A stretch of 40,951 nucleotides of DNA, taken from positions 1 through 40,951 of IMG/VR virus record IMGVR_UViG_3300012666_001113. One strand, written 5' to 3'. The position numbers and the translations under genes are program-made. This stretch comes from a virus. Positions 1 through 5,604 of the stretch are shown here, in pieces (position 1 is the first letter of the stretch; the number at the start of each line of letters is the position of its first letter). The notes beneath the pieces are model-generated. The model made no database searches. It was not told the origin of the DNA and worked only from the letters and a program-made list of their open reading frames with translations.

Positions 1-126
1 CCTAACATTGCTAAGGTGCTTACCGAGACTTTGCACCATAAATACGTCTCTCATACCCACAATGGAGGGTGTTGTGGGAATACTGTAACTGTTCAATTCC
101 CCTTGAACTCATACTTACCCCTTTAA
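1..126 (+). CDS. 3' end of an unidentified gene (partial)
   Basis: Frame 1 is open from the first base of the window to a TAA at 124-126, giving a 41-residue C-terminal fragment that ends four bases before the psbA start. It contains a His/Cys-rich stretch (SHTHNGGCCGN). I do not recognise the family, and the fragment is short enough that an open frame could be chance. If real, psbA lies directly downstream of it in the same transcription unit. Confidence 0.45.
   Translation, partial: PNIAKVLTETLHHKYVSHTHNGGCCGNTVTVQFPLNSYLPL
37..44 (+). promoter_or_regulatory. Possible T4-type late promoter element upstream of psbA
   Basis: CATAAATA fits the NATAAATA late promoter form reported for cyanomyoviruses and lies about 85 bases upstream of the psbA start. 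It falls inside the partial upstream reading frame, where it encodes His-Lys-Tyr, so it may be coincidental. No convincing sigma70 promoter was seen between it and psbA. Confidence 0.3.
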
Positions 127-129
127 CAA

Positions 130-1212
130 ATGACTGCTACAATTGCTACACGCCAATCAGGCGAAAATCTCTGGGAACGTTACCTTAGTTGGGTAACAAG
201 TACAAATAATCGTTTATACGTCGGACATTTTGGAACCATTATGATTCCAACATTGCTTGCTGCAACTGTATGTTTCATCGTTGCCTTCATTGCCGCACCT
301 CCGGTGGACATTGATGGTATTCGTGAACCTGTTGCTGGTTCACTTATGTATGGCAACAACATCATCTCAGGTGCTGTTGTTCCTTCAAGCAACGCAATCG
401 GACTGCACTTCTACCCCATTTGGGAAGCAGCAAGTCTTGATGAATGGCTCTATAACGGTGGACCCTATCAGTTGGTTGTTTTCCACTTCCTTATTGGCAT
501 CTTCTGCTATATGGGTCGTGAATGGGAACTTTCCTATCGTCTTGGTATGCGTCCATGGATTATGGTTGCCTATAGTGCTCCTGTTGCAGCTGCCACCGCA
601 GTATTTCTTGTCTATCCTTTTGGTCAAGGTTCTTTTTCTGATGGTATGCCTTTGGGTATTTCTGGAACCTTTAACTATATGTTTGTGTTCCAGGCTGAGC
701 ACAACATCCTGATGCACCCCTTCCATATGCTTGGAGTTGCTGGTGTATTTGGTGGTTCTCTATTCAGTGCTATGCATGGATCTCTGGTCACTAGCTCACT
801 CGTTCGTGAAACAACGGAAACTGAATCGCAAAACTATGGATACAAGTTTGGACAAGAAGAAGAAACTTATAACATATGTGCAGCTCATGGATATTTTGGT
901 CGTCTCATCTTCCAATATGCTTCGTTTAACAATTCTCGTAGTCTGCATTTCTTCCTTGCTGCTTGGCCCGTCGTGGGTATTTGGTTTGCCGCTCTTGGTG
1001 TATCTACTATGGCGTTCAATTTGAATGGTTTCAACTTTAATCAATCCCTGATTGATAGTCAGAATCGTGTAATTCCTACTTGGGCAGACATCCTAAATCG
1101 TGCTGGTCTTGGTATGGAAGTTATGCATGAACGAAACGCCCATAATTTCCCGTTGGATCTAGCATCAGTTGAAGCAACGCCAGTTGCCTTGACTGCTCCA
1201 ACCATCGGTTGA
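130..1212 (+). CDS. psbA: Photosystem II reaction-centre protein D1
   Basis: D1 binds the photosystem II redox cofactors and the manganese cluster. Phage copies are thought to replace the fast-turning-over host D1 during infection. The 360-residue protein is nearly canonical, but a one-residue N-terminal insertion shifts numbering by +1. TyrZ is Y162, cluster ligands are D171, E190, H333, E334, H338, D343 and A345, the P680 ligand is H199, and the iron ligands are H216 and H273. Five hydrophobic membrane helices are present. Residue 131 (standard 130) is Glu, as in high-light D1 forms. A 15-residue tail follows A345, where CtpA would cleave. The early VGWFG motif reads VGHFG here. No clear Shine-Dalgarno sequence precedes the ATG. 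A strong terminator follows. The copy is intact, with no intron. Confidence 0.98.
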   Translation: MTATIATRQSGENLWERYLSWVTSTNNRLYVGHFGTIMIPTLLAATVCFIVAFIAAPPVDIDGIREPVAGSLMYGNNIISGAVVPSSNAIGLHFYPIWEAASLDEWLYNGGPYQLVVFHFLIGIFCYMGREWELSYRLGMRPWIMVAYSAPVAAATAVFLVYPFGQGSFSDGMPLGISGTFNYMFVFQAEHNILMHPFHMLGVAGVFGGSLFSAMHGSLVTSSLVRETTETESQNYGYKFGQEEETYNICAAHGYFGRLIFQYASFNNSRSLHFFLAAWPVVGIWFAALGVSTMAFNLNGFNFNQSLIDSQNRVIPTWADILNRAGLGMEVMHERNAHNFPLDLASVEATPVALTAPTIG

Positions 1213-1226
1213 TATAAAACTCAAAA

Positions 1227-1234
1227 AATAAATA
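1227..1234 (+). promoter_or_regulatory. Possible late promoter element (AATAAATA) at the psbA terminator
   Basis: AATAAATA matches NATAAATA and ends one base before the left arm of the psbA terminator. A transcript starting 6-7 bases downstream would begin inside that arm and so could not form the hairpin. That would let the small genes downstream be expressed independently of psbA. The sequence is AT-rich, so a chance match is possible. Confidence 0.35.
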
Positions 1235-1235
1235 G

Positions 1236-1262
1236 AGGAGTTCCACAAGAACTCCTTTTTTT
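1236..1262 (+). terminator. Rho-independent terminator of psbA
   Basis: AGGAGTTC (1236-1243) pairs with GAACTCCT (1249-1256) across a CACAA loop, followed by an uninterrupted T run to 1262. It lies 24 bases after the psbA stop codon, on the plus strand. Confidence 0.88.
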
Positions 1263-1328
1263 ATGCTCCTCATCCTCCTCCTCTTCCAGATCTTCGGAGT
1301 GTTCCTCTTTCTAATGTCCCTATTATGA
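1263..1328 (+). CDS. Possible 21-residue membrane peptide
   Basis: This short frame starts with ATG immediately after the terminator T run. It encodes 21 residues that are almost all Leu, Ile, Phe, Met and Val with one Gln and one Gly, enough for a single membrane helix. Its stop overlaps the next start as ATGA (1325-1328), the same coupling used by the neighbouring genes, which favours a real gene. There is no Shine-Dalgarno sequence of its own, unless the terminator arm GGAG serves at a poor distance. It could be a small thylakoid or inner-membrane peptide or a chance frame. I do not recognise it. Confidence 0.35.
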   Translation: MLLILLLFQIFGVFLFLMSLL

Positions 1329-1364
1329 TATCCTCAGACACTCCCTATAAACTCGCAGATATTA
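1325..1364 (+). repeat. 40-bp direct repeat, left copy
   Basis: The 40 bases at 1325-1364 match 1818-1857 at 38 positions; the differences are C/T at base 30 and T/A at base 36. The two copies flank the HNH gene exactly, like a target duplication or a carried-in piece of the resident gene. Confidence 0.95.
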
Positions 1365-1369
1365 TATGA
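1325..1369 (+). pseudogene. Truncated first copy of the 41-residue gene
   Basis: This frame begins with the same residues as the intact gene at 1818 (MISSDTPYKLA) and stops after 14 residues, its TGA overlapping the HNH start as ATGA. It is the 5' stub of a small gene that the HNH cassette appears to have split, while a second copy of the same 5' end downstream rebuilt the full gene. The stub keeps translational coupling into the endonuclease. It probably has no function of its own. Confidence 0.7.
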
Positions 1370-1821
1370 TTTTAAATTTTTGTGCTATATGTGGAACAAG
1401 AGATGATTTGCATCACCACCATTTTGTTGCTAAAAGTCATGGTGGTAGTGACGATGAAACAAATATGCTTACCTTATGTTTTAAGCATCATAATGAGATT
1501 CATAGTAAATCATATAGAAATAATCTTAATCATAGCAAATTAACAAAAGAAGGATTACAAAGAGCAAGAGAACGGGGAGTTGTCCTTGGAAATTCTAAAA
1601 ATCTTGTAGAATATAATAAGATCAAAAAACGTAATGCAAAAAAATATGCTTGGGAATACAAAGACCTTATTTTATCTTTTCAGAACAACGGAATGACATA
1701 TCGGCAAATATGTGCTGAAATGCAAAAGTTGGGTATTAAAACTAGTCATGGTTCTAATATCTGGCACCCTGTTCAAATAGGTAGAATATTGAAAAGAATT
1801 AAAAATGGTACTATTATATGA
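1366..1821 (+). CDS. HNH endonuclease with a serine-recombinase-like C-terminal region
   Basis: Probable free-standing homing endonuclease of 151 residues. The N-terminus is a zinc-bound HNH module: Cys6-x2-Cys9, the HHHH run at 16-19, N33, Cys38 with His41/His42, and His46. From about residue 60 the protein changes character. It carries an RARERGVVLGN segment, then a helix-turn-helix-like stretch with GIKTSHGS, a Trp, and VQIGRILKRI. These resemble the linker and DNA-binding part of large serine recombinases, but the catalytic resolvase domain is absent. The start overlaps the upstream stub stop and the stop overlaps the next start, both as ATGA. The gene is flanked by the 40-bp direct repeats. 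The nuclease call is firm; target and activity are inferred. Confidence 0.85.
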   Translation: MILNFCAICGTRDDLHHHHFVAKSHGGSDDETNMLTLCFKHHNEIHSKSYRNNLNHSKLTKEGLQRARERGVVLGNSKNLVEYNKIKKRNAKKYAWEYKDLILSFQNNGMTYRQICAEMQKLGIKTSHGSNIWHPVQIGRILKRIKNGTII

Positions 1822-1857
1822 TATCCTCAGACACTCCCTATAAACTTGCAGAAATTA
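1818..1857 (+). repeat. 40-bp direct repeat, right copy
   Basis: Right-hand copy of the repeat flanking the HNH gene, 38 of 40 bases identical to 1325-1364. It supplies the start codon and first 13 codons of the intact 41-residue gene. Confidence 0.95.
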
Positions 1858-1943
1858 TCAGAGATACTTGGCCTCAACTTTACAGAAAACCAGAAGCATC
1901 TTACAATAAACAAAAGACTTTGAAAAATGAAAAAATACAATGA
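1818..1943 (+). CDS. Small 41-residue protein rebuilt downstream of the HNH gene
   Basis: This gene starts at the ATG that overlaps the HNH stop and ends at 1943, inside the next gene (start 1927). Its 41 residues are charged and soluble, with a Trp-Pro in the middle (IIRDTWPQLYRKP). I do not recognise a family. The case for a real gene is that its 5' end exists twice, so an insertion preserved its frame, and that it is overlap-coupled on both sides. Its start codon and translation now depend on the endonuclease gene. Confidence 0.6.
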   Translation: MISSDTPYKLAEIIRDTWPQLYRKPEASYNKQKTLKNEKIQ

Positions 1944-2232
1944 AGAATATTTTTCTGTAATTGAAACTAAAACAGGAAGAAAAATTGTTGATTGTGGTGA
2001 TGAAATGGATGCATATGCAATGATTGCCTTTGACCCACAAAACCGAACGATTACAAGAAATAAAGTTTTGATGAGTCCAGTAATTGATGTTGAAATTCCA
2101 AAAGCACTTCCTACAACAAATGTCGTTGCATCAAACGTAAAAGAAGGTGAATGTACAACAAAACAACAACTACTTGATGCTGGACAATTAAAACTTCTAG
2201 AAGATCAAAGAATTCCAGTCAATGCTAAATAA
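1927..2232 (+). CDS. Conserved-looking phage protein, function unknown
   Basis: 101 residues, soluble, with no membrane segment. The N-terminal half reads like a small beta-rich fold (YFSVIETKTGRKIVDCGDE); the rest is low in complexity, ending QLLDAGQLKLLEDQRIPVNAK. It overlaps the previous gene by 17 bases and is followed 21 bases later by the glutaredoxin gene, so the set probably forms one operon. I cannot assign a function. Confidence 0.65.
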   Translation: MKKYNEEYFSVIETKTGRKIVDCGDEMDAYAMIAFDPQNRTITRNKVLMSPVIDVEIPKALPTTNVVASNVKEGECTTKQQLLDAGQLKLLEDQRIPVNAK

Positions 2233-2253
2233 CTTTCAGTTTTATTAAGAAAT

Positions 2254-2490
2254 ATGAAATTTACAGTTTATTCAAAAGATGGTTGTCCATATTGCACAAA
2301 AGTTCAGCAGGTGCTAGAATTGGCAGAACTACAATACGTGGTTTACAAATTGAATGTAGATTTTACTCGTGAAGAGTTCTATGCCGAATTTGGAGAAGGG
2401 TCTACCTTTCCTCAAGTAATTGTTGATGAAAAACATATCGGAGGTTGCTCCGATACAGTTCAATATTTGAAGGAGCAAAATCTAGTTTAA
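2254..2490 (+). CDS. Glutaredoxin
   Basis: A 78-residue dithiol glutaredoxin, the normal length for the family. The active site is C11-P-Y-C14, the cis-proline motif is TFPQV, and the C-terminal GGCSD motif binds glutathione. It would reduce ribonucleotide reductase or other disulfides using glutathione; T4 NrdC and many cyanophage proteins share this role. It ends with TAATG, its last base starting the next gene. No ribonucleotide reductase gene is present in this window. Confidence 0.93.
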   Translation: MKFTVYSKDGCPYCTKVQQVLELAELQYVVYKLNVDFTREEFYAEFGEGSTFPQVIVDEKHIGGCSDTVQYLKEQNLV

Positions 2491-2849
2491 TGAATACTAA
2501 TTTTCACGAAGTTTACAATGATGTTGAAAAGGCAATCGATTATGCCTTTAATGGACAATTTGTTTTGAAGTTTTATGATTATTTGAAAATTCGTGGAACA
2601 AAAAGATACGAAGTTGAAGAGTTTATTGAAAGCGCTACAGCAAATGAAATTAATAATCTTGTAATAGATTTGGATACGTATTTGGAAGGTGGTGCTGATG
2701 ATCTTCATAAACAACTTCGTGAGGCTTATGGACATATTCCAAAACCTCAAGCAAGAAAAATTAGAAACTACATCTATGGCATCTTAGAAGATGCTTGGAA
2801 ATATAGTAATGACAAACGACCAGGAAGACGCAAGAAAAACACTAAATAA
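2490..2849 (+). CDS. Conserved cyanophage-type protein, function unknown
   Basis: 119 residues counted from the ATG at 2490, which overlaps the glutaredoxin stop. A longer in-frame start at 2445 lies inside the glutaredoxin gene and is less likely. The protein is mostly helical and charged, with a basic tail (KRPGRRKKNTK) that could touch nucleic acid. No domain was recognised. The next gene begins inside its last 41 bases. Confidence 0.65.
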   Translation: MNTNFHEVYNDVEKAIDYAFNGQFVLKFYDYLKIRGTKRYEVEEFIESATANEINNLVIDLDTYLEGGADDLHKQLREAYGHIPKPQARKIRNYIYGILEDAWKYSNDKRPGRRKKNTK

Positions 2850-3015
2850 TAATGAACTCCAAATTAATCGGGGTGTTGAACTATTACTACGCAATAGGAG
2901 GAAGGAGAAATCAAAACCAAAAACTTTTCAAGTGAAGTTTGGTAAAATGATTTCTCTCTTCCGTAGAGAGTTTCATTTTTTTATTGAATTTCACTTCGAC
3001 ATTAGGAAAAAATAA
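2809..3015 (+). CDS. Small conserved-looking phage protein
   Basis: 68 residues from the ATG at 2809 (an alternative ATG lies at 2791). The N-terminus is acidic and polar. The C-terminal half is basic and aromatic (VKFGKMISLFRREFHFF, ending FDIRKK), which could form an amphipathic membrane-associated segment. It overlaps the previous gene by 41 bases and ends 19 bases before the next. I recall similar aromatic tails in cyanophage proteins of unknown function but cannot name the family. Confidence 0.55.
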   Translation: MTNDQEDARKTLNNNELQINRGVELLLRNRRKEKSKPKTFQVKFGKMISLFRREFHFFIEFHFDIRKK

Positions 3016-3034
3016 ACCTCTCTGGAGAAGAAAA

Positions 3035-3256
3035 ATGTTAGCAGTAACTCTAACTATAGGAACATTAGTTTCAATTATGTTCTTTTTTGTAGGAGGTGTG
3101 GTAGGATGGTTAGCAAAAGAGCATTTCTATCAAACACAACCAATTTTTACACACCCAGAGATGTTTGACTCTAATGGTAATGTAATACCCGACGAAATTT
3201 TAGCTGTGAGATTTGAGAATGATTTTGATTATGATGATGAAGATGAAGATGAATAA
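3035..3256 (+). CDS. Single-pass membrane protein with an acidic tail
   Basis: 73 residues from the ATG at 3035, chosen because GGAGAA sits just upstream at a good distance; a longer frame from 2984 lacks this. One membrane helix covers about residues 3-26, with glycines (FFVGGVVGWLAKE). A polar region follows with GNVIPDEILAVRFE, then a tail made almost only of Asp and Glu. A second, differently coded version of this tail occurs at 3864-3905, beyond the GIY-YIG gene. The role is unknown; orientation and membrane cannot be told from sequence. Confidence 0.75.
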   Translation: MLAVTLTIGTLVSIMFFFVGGVVGWLAKEHFYQTQPIFTHPEMFDSNGNVIPDEILAVRFENDFDYDDEDEDE

Positions 3257-3291
3257 ATAAAACTGCCTGTGTGGTTCGCATCTATCGGGTA

Positions 3292-3319
3292 GAAAAGGTG
3301 TTTAGGCACCTTTTCTTTT
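3292..3319 (+). terminator. Rho-independent terminator after the acidic-tail membrane protein
   Basis: GAAAAGGTG (3292-3300) pairs perfectly with CACCTTTTC (3307-3315) across a TTTAGG loop, followed by TTTT. A late promoter element begins at its last base. Confidence 0.85.
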
Positions 3320-3326
3320 ATAAATA
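3319..3326 (+). promoter_or_regulatory. T4-type late promoter, perfect TATAAATA
   Basis: Exact T4 late consensus, directly after a terminator and 27 bases upstream of the GIY-YIG gene. In T4, such sites are read by host polymerase carrying gp55 with gp33 and the gp45 clamp. It likely drives the endonuclease and perhaps the DUF6433 gene beyond it. Confidence 0.75.
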
Positions 3327-3352
3327 ATATTGCGAATCACGATAGAGCAGAA

Positions 3353-3820
3353 ATGTATTACACTTATGCATATTTGCGTGAGGATAGAACACCTTATTAT
3401 ATTGGTAAAGGTGAAGGTAATAGAGCATACAAATCACATAAAAGAAAAAATGGGCAGGAATTAAAACCAAAAAACAAAAATCAAATCATTATTCTTAAAA
3501 AATTTAAAAGTGAAAAAGAAGCATATATTCACGAAGAATATATGATATCAATTTTTAAAAGAAAATGTGATAGAGGCATTCTTGTAAATATATCTTTAGG
3601 TGGAGAACAACCAAATTCAAAATACAAAACTTTGGAAGAAAAGGTAGAAGCAAGAAGAATAAGATCTAGAATAAATGCTAAAAAATACAGGGAAAATGAA
3701 ACGAATGAACAAAAAGAAAAAAGAAATAAAAAAAGAAGAAAAAAATATTCATTGAACAAAGAAATTATAAATCAAAAAAGAAGAGAAATTTACAAACTAA
3801 ATAAACAGATTGACGAATAA
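3353..3820 (+). CDS. GIY-YIG homing endonuclease
   Basis: 155 residues. The N-terminal catalytic module has the family signature: YTYAYLRE at 3-10, TPYYIGKG at 13-20, Arg/Lys residues in NRAYKSHKR, and a conserved Glu at 61/62 in HEEYMISIF. The C-terminal half is extremely Lys/Arg-rich with repeated KKYRENE/KKYSLNKE-type units, as in the DNA-binding part of Seg-like phage enzymes. It has its own perfect late promoter and follows a terminator. It lies between the acidic-tail membrane gene and a leftover copy of that tail, which suggests it entered at their junction. Target site and activity are inferred. Confidence 0.85.
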   Translation: MYYTYAYLREDRTPYYIGKGEGNRAYKSHKRKNGQELKPKNKNQIIILKKFKSEKEAYIHEEYMISIFKRKCDRGILVNISLGGEQPNSKYKTLEEKVEARRIRSRINAKKYRENETNEQKEKRNKKRRKKYSLNKEIINQKRREIYKLNKQIDE

Positions 3821-3838
3821 ATTAAATTATTCTAAAAT
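3810..3838 (+). promoter_or_regulatory. Candidate weak sigma70-type promoter before the DUF6433 gene
   Basis: TTGACG, 17 bases, TAAAAT. It overlaps the end of the endonuclease gene and would start transcription about 15-20 bases before the DUF6433 start. The surrounding sequence is very AT-rich, so this could be chance. Confidence 0.3.
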
Positions 3839-3861
3839 GTAAATAAATTAAAATTAAAATT

Positions 3862-4440
3862 ATGGCGATTATGACTACGACGAAGACGACGAAGACGAAG
3901 ACTGAAACTCCAATTGAGAGTCTTCCATCCAACCCATTTGTATTTGAAGTTTTAGAACTTGTTTCAAAGCAAAGAAGCAATGCAAAAAAAGTTGAAGTTC
4001 TTAAAGCATATGAACACGATTCTTTAAAGACTGTTTTTATTTGGAACTTTGATGATACAGTAATTTCTCTTCTTCCTGACGGTGAAGTTCCGTATGCGAA
4101 TACTGATGAACAATCTGTTTATGCTGGAACTCTGTCTGAAAATCTAGCAAGAGAAGCTGCTGGAGGTGAATCGGCAACAGGTCAAGATCTAGATGGAAGA
4201 GGTCGCACATCTCTCCGCAGAGAATATCAAAACCTTTATCACTATGTAAAAGGTGGTAATGACTCACTTTCTACAATTCGTAGAGAAATGATGTTTATTA
4301 ATCTTCTTCAAGGACTTCATCCAAGAGAAGCAGAAGTATTAATTCTTACAAAAGATAAGAGGTTGACAAATAAATACAAAATAAGTATTGATAATGTGAA
4401 AGAATCCTATCCCGAAATTCAATGGGGTGGACGTTCGTGA
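3862..4440 (+). CDS. DUF6433-type cyanophage protein
   Basis: 192 residues if started at 3862; the ATG at 3871 is equally possible, and neither has a Shine-Dalgarno sequence. The core looks like the conserved cyanomyovirus family DUF6433: FEVLELVSKQRSNAKKVEVL, then FIWNFDDTVISLLPDGEVPY, TSLRREYQNLYHYVKGGNDS and a C-terminal YPEIQWGGRS. Function is unknown. The first dozen residues are an odd Thr/Lys repeat, because the same DNA in another frame encodes the acidic tail remnant (3864-3905). An insertion of about 25 residues (near residues 88-113) sits before TSLRREY. The family assignment is from memory. Confidence 0.7.
   Translation: MAIMTTTKTTKTKTETPIESLPSNPFVFEVLELVSKQRSNAKKVEVLKAYEHDSLKTVFIWNFDDTVISLLPDGEVPYANTDEQSVYAGTLSENLAREAAGGESATGQDLDGRGRTSLRREYQNLYHYVKGGNDSLSTIRREMMFINLLQGLHPREAEVLILTKDKRLTNKYKISIDNVKESYPEIQWGGRS
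3864..3905 (+). pseudogene. Remnant of an acidic gene tail overlapping the DUF6433 start
   Basis: Read in the frame beginning at 3864, this DNA encodes G-D-Y-D-Y-D-E-D-D-E-D-E-D followed by TGA, closely resembling the end of the membrane protein at 3035-3256 (DFDYDDEDEDE and stop). Just upstream, the frame is closed by a TAA at 3855-3857. The codons are mostly GAC, while the intact gene uses GAT and GAA. It looks like the original 3' end of that gene, left behind when the GIY-YIG cassette brought or made a second end. Confidence 0.6.
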
Positions 4441-4466
4441 CAGTTGCAGTAAGTGGAGAAAAAAGT

Positions 4467-4772
4467 ATGGCAGAATCTGAAAAAGAAGAAAAAAATATTC
4501 TGCCATCCCGATATGGTTGTGAAATTGTTTTAGAAAAAACAACCCTTGAAAAAGCAAAAGATTCTTCTTTTCCAAGTGATGCTTACTTAGTTTGGTATGT
4601 AATTGATGGAAAACAATATCTTGATTTAACAAGAGGAACCAAGATTCGCATTTTTGATATGTATTATGACACTTATGGTCCTGGAACACTCAAAAAAATT
4701 GACTTTGGATATGGAAGAGTAAATCCCAAACTTTGGGGGTATAGGCAACCAGAGAAAAAGAAAAGAAGATGA
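4467..4772 (+). CDS. Conserved-looking phage protein, function unknown
   Basis: 101 residues from the ATG at 4467, which has GGAG eight bases upstream. An ATG at 4422 and a GTG at 4437 are alternatives overlapping the previous gene. The protein is soluble and aromatic-rich, with YGCEIVLEKTTLEKAK and AYLVWYVIDGKQYLDLTRG, a short DMYYDTYGPGTLKKIDFGYG motif, and a basic tail. No domain was recognised. Its stop overlaps the next start as ATGA. Confidence 0.7.
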   Translation: MAESEKEEKNILPSRYGCEIVLEKTTLEKAKDSSFPSDAYLVWYVIDGKQYLDLTRGTKIRIFDMYYDTYGPGTLKKIDFGYGRVNPKLWGYRQPEKKKRR

Positions 4773-4954
4773 CAGAAGGATTTAGTAAGGAAAAAATTGA
4801 TGTTACTATCAATAAAGATGAGATAAATAAAATATTAAAAAAATACAAGAAAATTAAAAAGTATCAAAGGTCTCCTCTTTTTGAAGTTAAAACTATGGAC
4901 GGAACCGAAACATATGTCAGCAAATTAATTCAAGAAGGACAGGAGAACCTATGA
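4769..4954 (+). CDS. Small unknown protein upstream of speD
   Basis: 61 residues, Lys/Glu-rich and probably helical (INKILKKYKKIKKYQRSP), with an extended C-terminal half. It is coupled by ATGA to the upstream gene and ends four bases before the speD start. It carries AGGAG near its end, which serves as the speD ribosome site. No family was recognised. Confidence 0.55.
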   Translation: MTEGFSKEKIDVTINKDEINKILKKYKKIKKYQRSPLFEVKTMDGTETYVSKLIQEGQENL

Positions 4955-4957
4955 AAA

Positions 4958-5284
4958 ATGGGCAAGCACTATTTACTTAATTTGTATGGTTGTTCATTTG
5001 TTCTTTTGAATGATGAACTTTGCCTCATAGATTTACTAGAAAATGCAGCAGCGGCATCTGGTGCGACTGTGGTTCAAACGATTTCAAAAAAGTTTGAACC
5101 ACAAGGAGTTACTGTAATGTGCTTGTTGTCGGAAAGTCATATTAGTATTCATACTTGGCCTGAAGAAGGTAAAGCTGCAGTAGATGTTTATACTTGTGGT
5201 GATTGCAATCCAAAGATTGGATGTGATATTATCATTCAGCAACTTTATGCATCAAACCATACACTAAGTTATATTGAAAGGTAA
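4958..5284 (+). CDS. speD: S-adenosylmethionine decarboxylase proenzyme
   Basis: 108-residue bacterial-type SpeD, which makes decarboxylated AdoMet for spermidine synthesis. The self-cleavage motif LSESHISIHTWPE is intact: cleavage between E59 and S60 would give the pyruvoyl group on S60, with H64 nearby. The catalytic C-rich motif VDVYTCGDCNP is also present. The length fits the small prokaryotic form, which acts as a heteromeric self-processed enzyme. speD is a known cyanophage metabolic gene, possibly raising polyamines for DNA packaging or photosystem stability. It is the last gene before a promoter and structured leader. Confidence 0.95.
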   Translation: MGKHYLLNLYGCSFVLLNDELCLIDLLENAAAASGATVVQTISKKFEPQGVTVMCLLSESHISIHTWPEEGKAAVDVYTCGDCNPKIGCDIIIQQLYASNHTLSYIER

Positions 5285-5302
5285 CAAAAGTTACAAAATT
5301 GC

Positions 5303-5331
5303 TTGACTATATACGTCGGGTAGATTAAACT
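5303..5331 (+). promoter_or_regulatory. Sigma70-type promoter after speD
   Basis: TTGACT, 17 bases, TAAACT, in the only sizeable intergenic region of this part. A small inverted repeat (GTAAC, AAAA, GTTAC at 5281-5294) lies just upstream. Transcription would start near 5338 and produce a long leader before the small gene at 5467. Confidence 0.6.
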
Positions 5332-5466
5332 ACCTATACGTTCATTCCCAACGGGAACGGAAGTAAGCCGACTCGGAACGGATCGTTCATTCTCTATTCG
5401 CAAATAGAGAACGCAAAAGCCGACTGAAGGAACGCTCTTTAACTTAAACAACTAAGGAGAACCCTA
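5332..5466 (+). promoter_or_regulatory. Structured 135-base leader of the YRGV-motif gene
   Basis: No gene is visible here. The stretch holds a perfect 9-bp hairpin (TTCTCTATT 5390-5398, CGCA loop, AATAGAGAA 5403-5411). It also holds two copies of AAGCCGACT (5365-5373 and 5417-5425), each followed within ten bases by GGAACG. A strong AAGGAG ribosome site ends it. Its GC content looks higher than that of neighbouring DNA. The length and repeated elements suggest an mRNA leader with a regulatory fold, or a small RNA. I recognise no known riboswitch. Confidence 0.45.
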
Positions 5467-5604
5467 ATGTCACAAGTCGTATACCGTGGTGTCGCATATG
5501 ACACCGAAGTTCGTCGCCAGCAACAACAGCAGGCACAACAACAGTCCCAACAATATAATGAAACTTATCGTGGTGTTAAGTTTATAAAGGAGGGGCAAAA
5601 ATGA
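5467..5604 (+). CDS. 45-residue YRGV-repeat protein (DUF4278-like)
   Basis: Starts at an ATG preceded by AAGGAG and ends overlapping the next gene as ATGA. The protein has a YRGVAYD motif at residues 6-12 and a second YRGVKF at 34-39, separated by a Gln-rich linker. The YRGV(x)Y motif is typical of the short cyanobacterial and cyanophage family DUF4278, whose function is unknown. It has its own sigma70-type promoter, long leader and strong ribosome site, suggesting high early expression. Confidence 0.65.
   Translation: MSQVVYRGVAYDTEVRRQQQQQAQQQSQQYNETYRGVKFIKEGQK

Noticed and set aside
257-712. Open frame of 151 codons overlapping psbA on the same strand
   Set aside because: It lies wholly inside psbA in another frame, is Leu/Val-rich with no motif, and psbA is certain.
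2950-2985. TCTCT...AGAGA hairpin followed by T-rich sequence
   Set aside because: Weak short stem within a likely coding sequence; the T run is interrupted.
4822-4829. GATAAATA inside the 61-residue gene before speD
   Set aside because: A coding-sequence match in very AT-rich DNA, 129 bases from speD and without a terminator or gap.
5344-5434. Repeated AAGCCGACT/GGAACG as a CRISPR-like array
   Set aside because: Only two short copies with irregular spacing and no spacers of constant length; better explained as leader structure.
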